From Stomorhina lunata (taxonomy: Eukaryota > Arthropoda > Insecta > Diptera > Rhiniidae): 64,000 nucleotides of DNA. Numbering within the stretch: the first letter of the stretch is position 1; the number at the start of each line of letters is the position of its first letter. The notes below the pieces were generated by a model that was not told where the DNA came from, did not search any database, and saw only the letters and a list, made by a program, of their open reading frames with translations. This document shows positions 1-11,815 of the stretch, one piece after another. Location of the stretch: NCBI GenBank assembly GCA_933228675.1, contig OW121741.1, positions 136,978,858 through 137,042,857 on the forward strand, read 5' to 3'. Both the position numbers and the translations under genes were made by a program.

Positions 1-463
1 TTTGCAGAAAATCAATTGATTGAAGTCTTGTTTTTTATTGGACAAATAAAACTAAACTGACACTTGCCAAAATTGTTATCTTATTAAATTTCTTCCTTTT
101 CTTTCCACTTGCTGGTTTGTTTTTATTATACTCCCTTTTCCCTACACTTTTATAGTTCGTTCTTATTTTATTGAATATTTTCTTTAAGACCTTTTTCGGT
201 TTTCTTAACGAAAATTGCTGTAATTTGTGTAAATGTTTTCATTGTCGCACTTGTGTTTTTATAAAAGTGATTTAAGTTAACTTTCATGTTGCTATTGAGA
301 CACATTTTCAATTACTTGTAACAAATTTAAATTGATTTAGATTCAGGGAAAGATTAGGTAAAAATCAAACTAAGAAGTGTTTAGTCTGGTTGCTTTAATG
401 CTGAAATATTAAAGCAATTTTAAAAAATAATAACCATTTATTGTGAGAAAATTCAAAATTTTA
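1..463. other. AT-rich spacer, no gene seen
   Basis: T-rich single-copy-looking DNA with stops in all frames. I see no repeat, RNA gene or coding segment. It runs up to a short inverted-repeat element. Confidence 0.6.
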
Positions 464-582
464 TATATGTGACCCGGTCTATGAAAAAGGAAAATTAGCT
501 AAAAATATCGAAAAATTTGCTAATTTTTCGAAATGCAGATTTTGAGTCATAAATCACCTTTTCATAGACCTGGCCACATATA
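464..582. mobile_element. MITE-like foldback element, ~119 bp
   Basis: The ends form an imperfect inverted repeat. The left arm is 464-490 (TATATGTGACCCGGTCTATG then AAAAAGG) and the right arm is 557-582. The reverse complement of the right arm begins TATATGTGGCCAGGTCTATG, so about 23 of 26 positions pair. A second smaller hairpin sits inside at 510-530 (CGAAAAATT / AATTTTTCG around TGC). There is no coding capacity. Size and structure fit a miniature inverted-repeat element or a hairpin RNA gene. No target-site duplication is certain, so the family is not assigned. Confidence 0.6.
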
Positions 583-928
583 AAAAATGGTCCCAATTTT
601 TTTCTCAATCAAATTTCATCTTAATTTTGTTATATAAATATTTTTTTATCGAGTTATTTAAATAGTTTTCAGATAAAACATTTAAACAAAACTTTGTTTG
701 TTTGATATGAAATTTTTATCAAAAATATTTTTCATATGAGAAATTAAAATAAAACTTCTTACGACGACTTTAATCAATTTTTTATAATGGGAGCTTTTAT
801 CTTTAATTTAAAAATATGATTCGTAAAGATTGTGTTTGTAAAATAGGATATATCGACCGATATGTCTAAAAGGAGGGATACTCCTCCTGAAGATAATACC
901 CTAAGCAACCATTGAAACGCTTCTACGG
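583..928. other. AT-rich spacer with two small palindromes
   Basis: There is no coding segment. Near the right end are two compact dyads: ATATCG-AC-CGATAT at 850-863 and AGGAGG-GATACT-CCTCCT at 871-888. They lie just before the linker-module copy at 929 and could be subterminal hairpins of the same element. That link is inference. Confidence 0.45.
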
Positions 929-1015
929 GATTTTTTGGCTTTATCAATAAATTGTCTACTACATTAACAAATGCAATTGACTGGGATTAAGTGAGAGTAA
1001 TTTTTCATTTGAAAA
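929..1015 (+). repeat. Linker module copy 1 (diverged)
   Basis: This copy shares, with small gaps, TTTTTTGGCTTTATCAATAA, ATTG.CT..TACATTAA.AAATGCAA and a GGGAT..A..GCGA-like tail with the copies at 52197 and 63452. It is the most diverged of the four copies. As at the other sites, family-A-like repeats follow it directly (decayed units at about 1012-1082, e.g. GAAAAACATTTCATTAAATT). Function is unknown. It may be a terminal or internal part of a non-autonomous element that carries the arrays. Confidence 0.55.
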
Positions 1016-1101
1016 ACATTTCATTAAATTTTTTCGCTGGAATATTTCTATACGAAACATTTCATCAAAATTAATTTTCTAGACTGTATCTTAAGCTTAA
1101 A
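1016..1101 (-). repeat. Decayed family-A monomers
   Basis: Two to three poorly conserved units resemble the ATTTCAT..AAATTTTTC pattern of the 28-bp arrays in the minus orientation. They bridge the linker module and the 12-bp array. Confidence 0.35.
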
Positions 1102-3203
1102 ATCTTAGTCTATGTCTTAGTCTATGTCTTAGTCAATGTCTTAGTCTATGTCTTAGTCTATGTCTTAGTCTATGTCTTAGTCTATGTCTTAGTCTATGTC
1201 TTAGTCTATGTCTTAGTCTATGTCTTAGTCTATGTCTTAGTCTATGTCTTAGTCTATGTCTTAGTCTATGTCTTAGTCTATGTCTTAGTCTATGTCTTAG
1301 TCTATGTCTTAGTCTATGTCTTAGTCTATGTCTTAGTCTATGTCTTAGTCTATGTCTTAGTCTATGTTTTAGTCTATGTCTTAGTCTATGTCTTAGTCTA
1401 TGTCTTAGTCTATGTCTTAGTCTATGTCTTAGTCTATGTCTTAGTCTATGTCTTAGTCTATGTCTTAGTCTATGTCTTAGTCTATGTCTTAGTCTATGTC
1501 TTAGTCTATGTCTTAGTCTATGTCTTAGTCTATGTCTTAGTCTATGTCTTAGTCTATGTCTTAGTCTATGTCTTAGTCTATGTCTTAGTCTATGTCTTAG
1601 TCTATGTCTTAGTCTATGTCTTAGTCTATGTCTTAGTCTATGTCTTAGTCTATGTCTTAGTCTATGTCTTAGTCTATGTCTTAGTCTATGTCTTAGTCTA
1701 TGTCTTAGTCTATGTCTTAGTCTATGTCTTAGTCTATGTCTTAGTCTATGTCTTAGTCTATGTCTTAGTCTATGTCTTAGTCTATGTCTTAGTCTATGTC
1801 TTAGTCTATGTCTTAGTCTATGTCTTAGTCTATGTCTTAGTCTATGTCTTAGTCTATGTCTTAGTCTATGTCTTAGTCTATGTCTTAGTCTATGTCTTAG
1901 TCTATGTCTTAGTCTATGTCTTAGTCTATGTCTTAGTCTATGTCTTAGTCTATGTCTTAGTCTATGTCTTAGTCTATGTCTTAGTCTATGTCTTAGTCTA
2001 TGTCTTAGTCTATGTCTTAGTCTATGTCTTAGTCTATGTCTTAGTCTATGTCTTAGTCTATGTCTTAGTCTATGTCTTAGTCTATGTCTTAGTCTATGTC
2101 TTAGTCTATGTCTTAGTCTATGTCTTAGTCTATGTCTTAGTCTATGTCTTAGTCTATGTCTTAGTCTATGTCTTAGTCTATGTCTTAGTCTATGTCTTAG
2201 TCTATGTCTTAGTCTATGTCTTAGTCTATGTCTTAGTCTATGTCTTAGTCTATGTCTTAGTCTATGTCTTAGTCTATGTCTTAGTCTATGTCTTAGTCTA
2301 TGTCTTAGTCTATGTCTTAGTCTATGTCTTAGTCTATGTCTTAGTCTATGTCTTAGTCTATGTCTTAGTCTATGTCTTAGTCTATGTCTTAGTCTATGTC
2401 TTAGTCTATGTCTTAGTCTATGTCTTAGTCTATGTCTTAGTCTATGTCTTAGTCTATGTCTTAGTCTATGTCTTAGTCTATGTCTTAGTCTATGTCTTAG
2501 TCTATGTCTTAGTCTATGTCTTAGTCTATGTCTTAGTCTATGTCTTAGTCTATGTTTTAGTCTATGTCTTAGTCTATGTCTTAGTCTATGTCTTAGTCTA
2601 TGTCTTAGTCTATGTCTTAGTCTATGTCTTAGTCTATGTCTTAGTCTATGTCTTAGTCTATATCTTAGTCTATGTCTTAGTCTATGTCTTAGTCTATGTC
2701 TTAGTCTATGTCTTAGTCTATGTCTTATTCTATGTCTTAGTCTATGGGTTAGTCTATGTCTTAGTCTATGTCTTAGTCTATGCCTAAGTCTATGTCTTAG
2801 TCTATGTCTTAGTCTATGTCTTAGTCTATGTCATAGTCTATGTCTTAGTCTATGTCTTAGTCTATGTCTTAGTCTATGTCTTGGTCTATGTCTTAGTCTA
2901 TGTCTTAGTCTATGTCTTAGTCTATGTCTTAGTCTATGTCTTAGTCTATGTCTTAGTCTATGTCTTAGTCTATGTCTTAGTCTATGTCTTAGTCTATGTC
3001 TGAGTCTATATCTTAGTCTGAGTCTTTGTTTATGTCTTAGTCTATGTCTTAGTCTGAGTCTTTATCTATGTCTTAGTCTATGCCTATGTCTTAGTCTATA
3101 TCTTAGTCTATGTCTTAGTCTATGTCTTAGTCTATGTCTTAGTCTATGTCTTAGTCTATGTCTTAGGCTATGTCTTGCTCTGTGACAATATCTTAGTCTA
3201 TGT
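1102..3203. repeat. 12-bp tandem array (TCTTAGTCTATG)n, ~175 copies
   Basis: The array is almost perfectly regular from about 1141 to 2660, with only single C-to-T changes near 1368 and 2556. It decays at the right side (2660-3203: TATATC, TTATTC, GGGTTA, TGAGTC variants). The period is divisible by three, so two plus-strand frames (repeating LSLC and LVYV) and one minus-strand frame (repeating HRLR) have no stops. None of these frames contains an ATG, because the only ATG in the unit lies in the frame closed by TAG. I treat it as a non-coding satellite or minisatellite. Near-identity over 1.5 kb implies recent expansion or homogenisation; array length in an assembly may be unreliable. Confidence 0.95.
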
Positions 3204-4144
3204 GTATTATACGAACCTTTTAAACTTAAATGCGACAAAACATTTACGTTTATTTGAACTCATACAAATTTAAACACTTTCTACTTAACCAAAAACTGGG
3301 CAAGCGTTTATACAATTTAGGCTGCAATTAAGCAAATAATAGAAGTGAAAGGACAAACATACATACTTATGCATGTGTACATGTGTGTATTAATATATCC
3401 GTATGTATACTTTAGAATAATATGCGAGCGATGTACTAACACAGAACTACATTTTGCTGTGATTACATATCAGCATAATTGCGAAACCCCTTAGATAATT
3501 GTACCCCTGAGTCCTTGAAGAACACATGCACAAACTCTCACAAAAGTATGAACTTAGTATTTGTTCACAGATTGTTGTTGTGTTGTTGCTGTCATTGTAC
3601 CAGTTATCTTTATACAACCTCCTACTACTCTCTAAATAATCTTCAACATTTACTGGTACTATGTCACTTTGCAGCAGAATAGTAATGTTTTGTGTTGCAA
3701 AACCAAATCCAAGTATGACCATTACAATTCTAAGGGCATGATCACGTTTTTATGTTAATTTACACACTCGAATTAGGTCTAAATTCGCACACATTTATAG
3801 AAACATACAGACAGACATTCGTATTCGAAAATGTTTGTCCTAATATTAACAAATTCAAACCCTTTGTTTTTTGAACATTTGAAAAAAATTATATTCAATT
3901 TTTGTAGTAATTTTTGAAAATACAAAAAATGTAAAAAAAGATACAAAATCAGGAAACAGAGTTAGTTTTATAAAAATAAAAACAACAAAACTGTAAATCG
4001 TTTTGGGCTTATCTTAAGCACTTTCTAATGTTTATTGTTTTCAGACGATATAGATGTCTACGATGAGCTAAGAGGAGAGAATTATGATAAAACTTAAAGT
4101 AACATTTTAAACTTACAGAAATAATTTTAAATACGATACTCGTA
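3204..4144. other. AT-rich spacer, no gene seen
   Basis: Single-copy-looking DNA holds a TACATAC/TGTGTA-type simple stretch around 3355-3410 and A-rich runs near 3880-3990. Two overlapping open frames of 67-91 codons on opposite strands near 3450-3720 have no recognisable domain and are most likely chance. Confidence 0.5.
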
Positions 4145-7100
4145 GAATTTTTCATGTAAACAATTTTAAGGAAAATTTTCTCAGAATAAAATTTTGATAA
4201 AATTTTTGTGTAAAAAAAAAATGTTGATGAAATTTTTCTTATAGAAAAATTATGATTAAATTTTTCCAATAGAAAAATGTTGATGAAATGTTTCTTACCG
4301 AAAAATTTGATGAAATTTTTCTTATAAAAAAATGTTGATGAAATTTTCCTTATAAAAAATGTTGACAAAATTTTTCTTATAGAAAAATGTTGATGAAATT
4401 TTTCTTACAGAAAAATTTTGATGAAATTTTTCTTAAAGAAAAATTTTGATGAAACTTTTCTTATAGAAAAATTTCGATGAAATTTTTCTTATAGAAAAAT
4501 TTCGATGAAATTTTTCTTATAGAAAAATTTCGATGAAAATTTTCTTATAGAAAAATTTCGATGAAATTTTTCTTATAGAAAAATTTCGATGAAATTTTTC
4601 CTATAGAAAAATTTCGATGAAATTTTTCCTATAGAAAAATTTCGATGAAATTTTTCCTATAGAAAAATTTCGATGAAATTTTTCCTATAGAAAAATTTCG
4701 ATGAAATTTTTCCTATAGAAAAATTTCGATGAAATTTTTCTTATAGAAAAATTTCGATGAAATTTTTCTTATAGAAAAATTTCGATGAAATTTTTCTTAT
4801 AGAAAAATTTCGATGAAATTTTTCTTGTAGAAAAATTTCGATGAAATTTTTCTTATAGAAAAATTTCGATGAAATTTTTCTTATAGAAAAATTTCGATGA
4901 AATTTTTCTTGTAGAAAAATTTCGATGAAATTTTTCTTATAGAAAAATTTCGATGAAATTTTTCTTATAGAAAAATTTCGATGAAATTTTTCTTGTAGAA
5001 AAATTTCGATGAAATTTTTCTTATAGAAAAATTTCGATGAAATTTTTCTTGTAGAAAAATTTCGATGAAATTTTTCTTATAGAAAAATTTCGATGAAATT
5101 TTTCTTGTAGAAAAATTTCGATGAAATTTTTCTTATAGAAAAATTTCGATGAAATTTTTCTTATAGAAAAATTTCGATGAAATTTTTCTTATAGAAAAAT
5201 TTCGATGAAATTTTTCTTATAGAAAAATTTCGATGAAATTTTTCTTATAGAAAAATTTCGATGAAATTTTTCTTATAGAAAAATTTCGATGAAATTTTTC
5301 TTATAGAAAAATTTCGATGAAATTTTTCTTATAGAAAAATTTCGATGAAATTTTTCTTATAGAAAAATTTCGATGAAATTTTTCTTATAGAAAAATTTCG
5401 ATGAAATTTTTCTTATAGAAAAATTTCGATGAAATTTTTCTTATAGAAAAATTTCGATGAAATTTTTCTTATAGAAAAATTTCGATGAAATTTTTCTTAT
5501 AGAAAAATTTCGATGAAATTTTTCTTATAGAAAAATTTCGATGAAATTTTTCTTATAGAAAAATTTCGATGAAATTTTTCTTATAGAAAAATTTCGATGA
5601 AATTTTTCTTATAGAAAAATTTCGATGAAATTTTTCTTATAGAAAAATTTCGATGAAATTTTTCTTATAGAAAAATTTCGATGAAATTTTTCTTATAGAA
5701 AAATTTCGATGAAATTTTTCTTATAGAAAAATTTCGATGAAATTTTTCTTATAGAAAAATTTCGATGAAATTTTTCTTATAGAAAAATTTCGATGAAATT
5801 TTTCTTATAGAAAAATTTCGATGAAATTTTTCTTATAGAAAAATTTCGATGAAATTTTTCTTATAGAAAAATTTCGATGAAATTTTTCTTATAGAAAAAT
5901 TTCGATGAAATTTTTCTTATAGAAAAATTTCGATGAAATTTTTCTTATAGAAAAATTTCGATGAAATTTTTCTTATAGAAAAATTTCGATGAAATTTTTC
6001 TTATAGAAAAATTTCGATGAAATTTTTCTTATAGAAAAATTTCGATGAAATTTTTCTTATAGAAAAATTTCGATGAAATTTTTCTTATAGAAAAATTTCG
6101 ATGAAATTTTTCTTATAGAAAAATTTCGATGAAATTTTTCTTATAGAAAAATTTCGATGAAATTTTTCTTATAGAAAAATTTCGATGAAATTTTTCTTAT
6201 AGAAAAATTACGATGAAATTTTTCTTATAGAAAAATTATGATGAAATTTTTCTTATAGAAAAATTTCGATGAAATTTTTCTTATAGAAAAATTTCGATGA
6301 AATTTTTCTTATAGAAAAATTTCGATGAAATTTTTCTTATAGAAAAATTTCGATGAAATTTTTCTTATAGAAAAATTTCGATGAAATTTTTCTTATAGAA
6401 AAATTTCGATGAAATTTTTCTTATAGAAAAATTTCGATGAAATTTTTCTTATAGAAAAATTTCGATGAAATTTTTCTTATAGAAAAATTTCGATGAAATT
6501 TTTCTTATAGAAAAATTTCGATGAAATTTTTCTTATAGAAAAATTTCGATGAAATTTTTCTTATAGAAAAATTTCGATGAAATTTTTCTTATAGAAAAAT
6601 TTCGATGAAATTTTTCTTATAGAAAAATTTCGATGAAATTTTTCTTATAGAAAAATTTCGATGAAATTTTTCTTATAGAAAAATTTCGATGAAATTTTTC
6701 TTATAGAAAAATTTCGATGAAATTTTTCTTATAGAAAAATTTCGATGAAATTTTTCTTATAGAAAAATTTCGATGAAATTTTTCTTATAGAAAAATTTCG
6801 ATGAAATTTTTCTTATAGAAAAATTTCGATGAAATTTTTCTTATAGAAAAATTTCGATGAAATTTTTCTTATAGAAAAATTTCGATGAAATTTTTCTTAT
6901 AGAAAAATTTCGATGAAATTTTTCTTATAGAAAAATTTCGATGAAATTTTTCTTATAGAAAAATTTCGATGAAATTTTTCTTATAGAAAAATTTCGATGA
7001 AATTTTTCTTATAGAAAAATTTCGATGAAATTTTTCTTATAGAAAAATTTCGATGAAATTTTTCTTATAGAAAAATTTCGATGAAATTTTTCTTATAGAA

Positions 7101-9188
7101 AAATTTCGATGAAATTTTTCTTATAGAAAAATTTCGATGAAATTTTTCTTATAGAAAAATTTCGATGAAATTTTTCTTATAGAAAAATTTCGATGAAATT
7201 TTTCTTATAGAAAAATTTCGATGAAATTTTTCTTATAGAAAAATTTCGATGAAATTTTTCTTATAGAAAAATTTCGATGAAATTTTTCTTATAGAAAAAT
7301 TTCGATGAAATTTTTCTTATAGAAAAATTTCGATGAAATTTTTCTTATAGAAAAATTTCGATGAAATTTTTCTTATAGAAAAATTTCGATGAAATTTTTC
7401 TTATAGAAAAATTTCGATGAAATTTTTCTTATAGAAAAATTTCGATGAAATTTTTCTTATAGAAAAATTTCGATGAAATTTTTCTTATAGAAAAATTTCG
7501 ATGAAATTTTTCTTATAGAAAAATTTCGATGAAATTTTTCTTATAGAAAAATTTCGATGAAATTTTTCTTATAGAAAAATTTCGATGAAAATTTTCTTAT
7601 AGAAAAATTTCGATGAAATTTTTCTTATAGAAAAATTTCGATGAAATTTTTCTTATAGAAAAATTTCGATGAAATTTTTCTTATAGAAAAATTTCGATGA
7701 AATTTTTCTTATAGAAAAATTTCGATGAAATTTTTCTTATAGAAAAATTTCGATGAAATTTTTCTTAAAGAAAAAATTTCGATGAAATTTTTCTTAAAGA
7801 AAAAATTTCGATGAAATTTTTCTTAAAGAAAAAATTTCGATGAAATTTTTCTTAAAGAAAAAATTTCGATGAAATTTTTCTTAAAGAAAAAATTTCGATG
7901 AAATTTTTCTTATAGAAAAATTTCGATGAAATTTTTCTTATAGAAAAATTTCGATGAAATTTTTCTTATAGAAAAATTTCGATGATATTTTTCTTATAGA
8001 AAAATTTCGATGAAATTTTTCTTATAGAAAAATTTCGATGAAATTTTTCTTATAGAATAATTTCGATGAAATTTTTCTTATAGAATAATTTCGATGAAAT
8101 TTTTCTTATAGAAAAATTTCGATGAAATTTTTCTTATAGAAAAATTTCGATGAAATTTTTCTTATAGAAAAATGTCGATGAAATTTTTCTTATAGAAAAA
8201 TTTCATCGAAATTATATAGAAAAATTATTAGAAAAATTTCGATGAAATTTTTCTTATAGAAAAATTTCGATGAAATTTTTCTTATAGAAAAATTTCGATG
8301 AAATTTTTCTTATAGAAAAATTTCGATGAAATTTTTCTTATAGAAAAATTTCGATGAAATTTTTCTTATAGAAAAATTTCGATGAAATTTTTCTTATAGA
8401 AAAATTTCGATGAAATTTTTCTTATAGAAAAATTTCGATGAAATTTTTCTTATAGAAAAATTTCGATGAAATTTTTCTTATAGAAAAATTTCGATGAAAT
8501 TTTTCTTATAGAAAAATTTCGATGAAATTTTTCTTATAGAAAAATTTCGATGAAATTTTTCTTATAGAAAAATTTCGATGAAATTTTTCTTATAGAAAAA
8601 TTTCGATGAAATTTTTCTTATAGAAAAATTTCGATGAAATTTTTCTTATAGAAAAATTTCGATGAAATTTTTCTTATAGAAAAATTTCGATGAAATTTTT
8701 CTTATAGAAAAATTTCGATGAAATTTTTTTTATAGAAAAATTTCGATGAAATTTTTTTTGTAGAAAAATTTTGATCAAATTTTTCTTATAGAAAAATTTT
8801 AATCAAATTTTTCTTATAGAAAAATTTTGATCAAATTTTTCTTATAGAAAAATTTTGATCAAATTTTTCTTATAGAAAAATTTTGATCAAATTTTTCTTA
8901 TAGAAAAATTTTAATCAAATTTTTCTTATAGAAAAATTTTAATCAAATGTTTCATATAGAAAAATTTTGATGAAATTTTTCTTGTAGAAAAATTTTGATG
9001 AAATTTTTCTTGTAGAAAAATTTTGATGAAATTTTTCTTATAGAAAAATTTTGATGAAATTTTTCTTATGGAAAAATTTTGATGAAATTTTTCTTATGGA
9101 AAAATTTTGATGAAATTTTTCTTATGGAAAAATTTTGATGAAATTTTTTTTATGGAAAAATTTTGATGAAATTTTTCTTATAGAAAAA
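4145..9188 (+). repeat. Family A array A1, 28-bp palindromic monomer, ~180 copies
   Basis: Each monomer is an 11-bp arm GAAATTTTTCT, a TAT centre, the complementary arm AGAAAAATTTC, and a GAT spacer. It is therefore a dyad about TAT and, through ATTTC-GAT-GAAAT, about GAT as well. The core 4440-8760 is nearly uniform; the edges decay on both sides. Local sub-families are clustered: TTCCTATAG about 4600-4730, TTCTTGTAG about 4820-5110 at 84- then 56-bp spacing, a 29-bp TTAAAG variant 7766-7900, TTTTGATCAAA 8765-8950 and TTATGG 9060-9170. One partly flipped unit lies at 8199-8215. Stops occur in all frames, so it is not coding. Confidence 0.95.
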
Positions 9189-10260
9189 AAATTTTTATTG
9201 ATGACAGTTTAGTATAACGAAATATTACTAGGACTTTGATCTGTAATATAACAATGTCAAAAAGAAACCTAAACTTGAATAATTTTAAAACTTGTTTTTA
9301 TAGTAGCTACAAAATTTATGTTCATAATTATAAGTCGACTCGTATGTATTAAAAATTATCATATTTTATCTGTAAAAGTGTAAATAATACATTTTTGGTA
9401 ATTATTCTTCAAATGAGTGCCACTTGGTTTAAATTCTTTAAAGGAATAGATTTTATTACACGTTTTCCCCATTTTCCTAAAAAGCCCATTTCATTTAAGT
9501 GTAAGTACTTATCATCACCTTTTCATGTTACGACTTAAAGTTTTTACACATTAAACTGCTGATAAGTTTATCTTACTGTGTCTGTGTGTGTCCCTTTTTA
9601 AAGCCATTAATTCCAAATCGAAACTTCATTACACATTACAACAAATTCGCAATTTACGATTTTTGATTTTATAAATTACTGTCATTTGCCAACGGCTTTT
9701 GTCCTCTTAACTTTCATTGTCACATTTTACAGCCAACGGCTGGTAATAGCCTCCTCTTCTGCTCTTTCTTTATGTTGGCAGCTTAAAGGGGTCTCCTTTA
9801 AAGGATTTTCATTTGCGACAAATAAAATCCTTGTAGTGTTTTAGTGTTATTGTGCACTTAACAGAGGGATTAATGACAAAAATATTCCTATTAGAAGGGA
9901 GATGTTGAGGACATTTCAAACAATTGTAAGGTTTCACTAATGTCCCAGATTTTTGTCAATTTGTTTCTAATGAAACTAAATGTGTGATTGTATCAAATTA
10001 TTTATTGTTTTAGTTATTTTGTTACAAAATGTCATGTTTTTAAAACAAGTTTATTAAAATTGTTGTTTGATTTTTTTGGTTTCAGTGAAAAAGGTTATTT
10101 TATATTGTTTTTATTTAGGGTTAGAATAATAATTAATAGATAAGAGAATTATGTTATAAGTCATAATAACATTATTGTTGTAAATTATTTATAAATTAAA
10201 TTATTTATTTATAAAATTTTATTCGTCACTAAAAAAAAGTTTAAGAGAAAAGATTTTTCT
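9189..10260. other. AT-rich spacer, no gene seen
   Basis: Ordinary single-copy-looking DNA. The decamer GCCAACGGCT occurs twice (about 9689 and 9733). No exon-like segment has both good splice signals and an open frame. Confidence 0.5.
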
Positions 10261-10627
10261 AAGTCGAAAGTTTTTTGTATAAATTACTCCTTATACTATT
10301 TTGTTGTTATCCAAATATTTCACAAAAATTTCGTTAAAGTTCTGCCCTGGCTTCACTTTCTGTTCGCCTGGTATTTTTAAAGGATTCTAAAAATTTTTGT
10401 ATTAATTACGCCTAAAACTGTTATTTTGCTTTTATCCAAGCATTTCGCCGAAAACTATGTTTTTTTATCTAAGTCGAAAATGTTTTGTATTTATTACGCC
10501 TAAAACTATGCTTTTGTTTTTATTCCAGTATTTCAATAAAATTTCGCTTAAGTTCTGTCCTTGCTTCAATTTCTGTTCGTCTGGTATTTTTAGATGATTC
10601 TAATAATTTTTTTAAGTCAAAAAATTT
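10261..10627 (+). repeat. ~145-bp direct repeat, left group
   Basis: Copies run 10261-10394, 10395-10460 (shortened) and 10470-10614, and a further copy starts at 10613. Shared landmarks in order are AAGTCGAAA, TATTAATTACGCCTAAAACT, TTTTATCCAAGCATTTC, AAGTTCTGTCCTTGCTTCA, TTTCTGTTCG.CTGGTATTTT and GATTCTAA. The last copy is interrupted after its first ~15 bp by the family-B array and resumes on the far side at about 11578, so the array has grown inside this repeat. Confidence 0.75.
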
Positions 10628-11572
10628 TATAGAAAAAGTAGGCGTCGGGAAATTTTTCTATAAAAAAAAGTGGGCGTCGGGAAGTTTTTCTATAGAAAAA
10701 GTGGGCGTCGGGAAGTTTTTCTATCGAAAAAGTGGGCGTCGGGAAGTTTTTCTGTAGAAAATGTGGGCGTCGGGAAGTTTTTCTATAAAAAAAGTAGGCG
10801 TCGGGAAGTTTTTTTATAGAAAAAGTGGGCGTCAGGAAGTTTTTCTATAGAAAATGTGGGCGTAAGGAAGTTTTTTTATAGAAAAAGTGGGCGTTGGGAA
10901 GTTTTTCTATAGAAAAAGTGGGCATCGGGAAGTTTTTTTATAGAAAAAGTGGGCGTTGGGAAGTTTTTCTATAGAAAAAGTGGGCATCGGGAAGTTTTCT
11001 ATAGAAAAAGTGAGCGTCGTTAAGTTTTTCTATAGAAAAAGTGGGCGTCGGGAAATTTATCTATAGAAAAAGTGAGCGTCGAGAAATTTTTCTATAGAAA
11101 AAGTTGGCGCCGGGAAGTTTTTCTATACAGTAAGTGGGCGTCGGGAAGCTTTTTTATAGAAAAAGTGGGTGTTGGGAAGTTTTTCTATAGAAAAAGTGGG
11201 CGTCGGGAAGTTTTTCTATAGAAAATGTGGGCGTTAGGAAGTTTTTTTATAGAAAAAGTGGGCGTTGGGAAGTTTTTCTATAGAAAAAGTGGGCATCGGG
11301 AAGTTTTCTATAGAAAAAGTGAGCGTCGTTAAGTTTTTCTATAGAAAAAGTGGGCGTCGGGAAATTTATCTATAGAAAAAGTGAGCGTCGAGAAATTTTT
11401 CTATAGAAAAAGTGAGCGTCGGGAAGTTTCTCTATAGAAAAAGTGAGCGTCGAGAAGTTTTTCTATAAAAAAATGGCCGTCGGGAAGTTTTTCTATAGAA
11501 AAAAAAATTTCGTCGGAAAGTTTTTCTATAGAAAAAGTGGTCGTCGGGAAGTTTTCTATAGAAAAAACATTT
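10628..11572 (+). repeat. Family B array B1, 31-bp monomer, ~30 copies
   Basis: The monomer is a 16-bp perfect palindrome TTTTTCTATAGAAAAA plus a GC-rich 15-bp spacer GTGGGCGTCGGGAAG. Copies are moderately diverged. A block of about ten monomers is duplicated: the rare GAGCGTCGTTAAG variant and its neighbours occur at 11012 and again at 11321. The period is not a multiple of three, so apparent peptides such as repeated EKVGVGKFFY are artefacts of the repeat. Confidence 0.9.
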
Positions 11573-11815
11573 TTCTTTAATTTCTGTTATGCTGGTATTA
11601 TTAAAACAATTCAAATAATTTCAAAATTTGTTTGTATTAATAACGCCTAAAACTATGCTTTTGTTTTTATTCAAGCATTTCTTAAGTCAAAAAATATTTG
11701 TATTAATTACGCCTAAAGCTATGCTTTTTTATCCAAGAATTTCACAAAAATTTCCTTTAAGTTCTGTCCTTGCTTCAATTTCGCCTGATATTTTATAAAT
11801 GATTTAACAAAAAGT
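11573..11815 (+). repeat. ~145-bp direct repeat, right group
   Basis: 11578-11619 continues the copy broken at 10627 (TTTCTGTTATGCTGGTATTA). It is followed by a shortened copy (about 11620-11690) and a nearly complete one (11684-11815), with AATTACGCCTAAAGCTATGC and AAGTTCTGTCCTTGCTTCA. Together with 10261-10627 these frame the B1 array. Confidence 0.75.

Noticed and set aside
1102..3203. CRISPR array or telomeric repeat
   Set aside because: The 12-bp unit has no spacers and is not a telomere motif. The 28-31-bp arrays elsewhere are directly tandem without unique spacers, so they are not CRISPR either.
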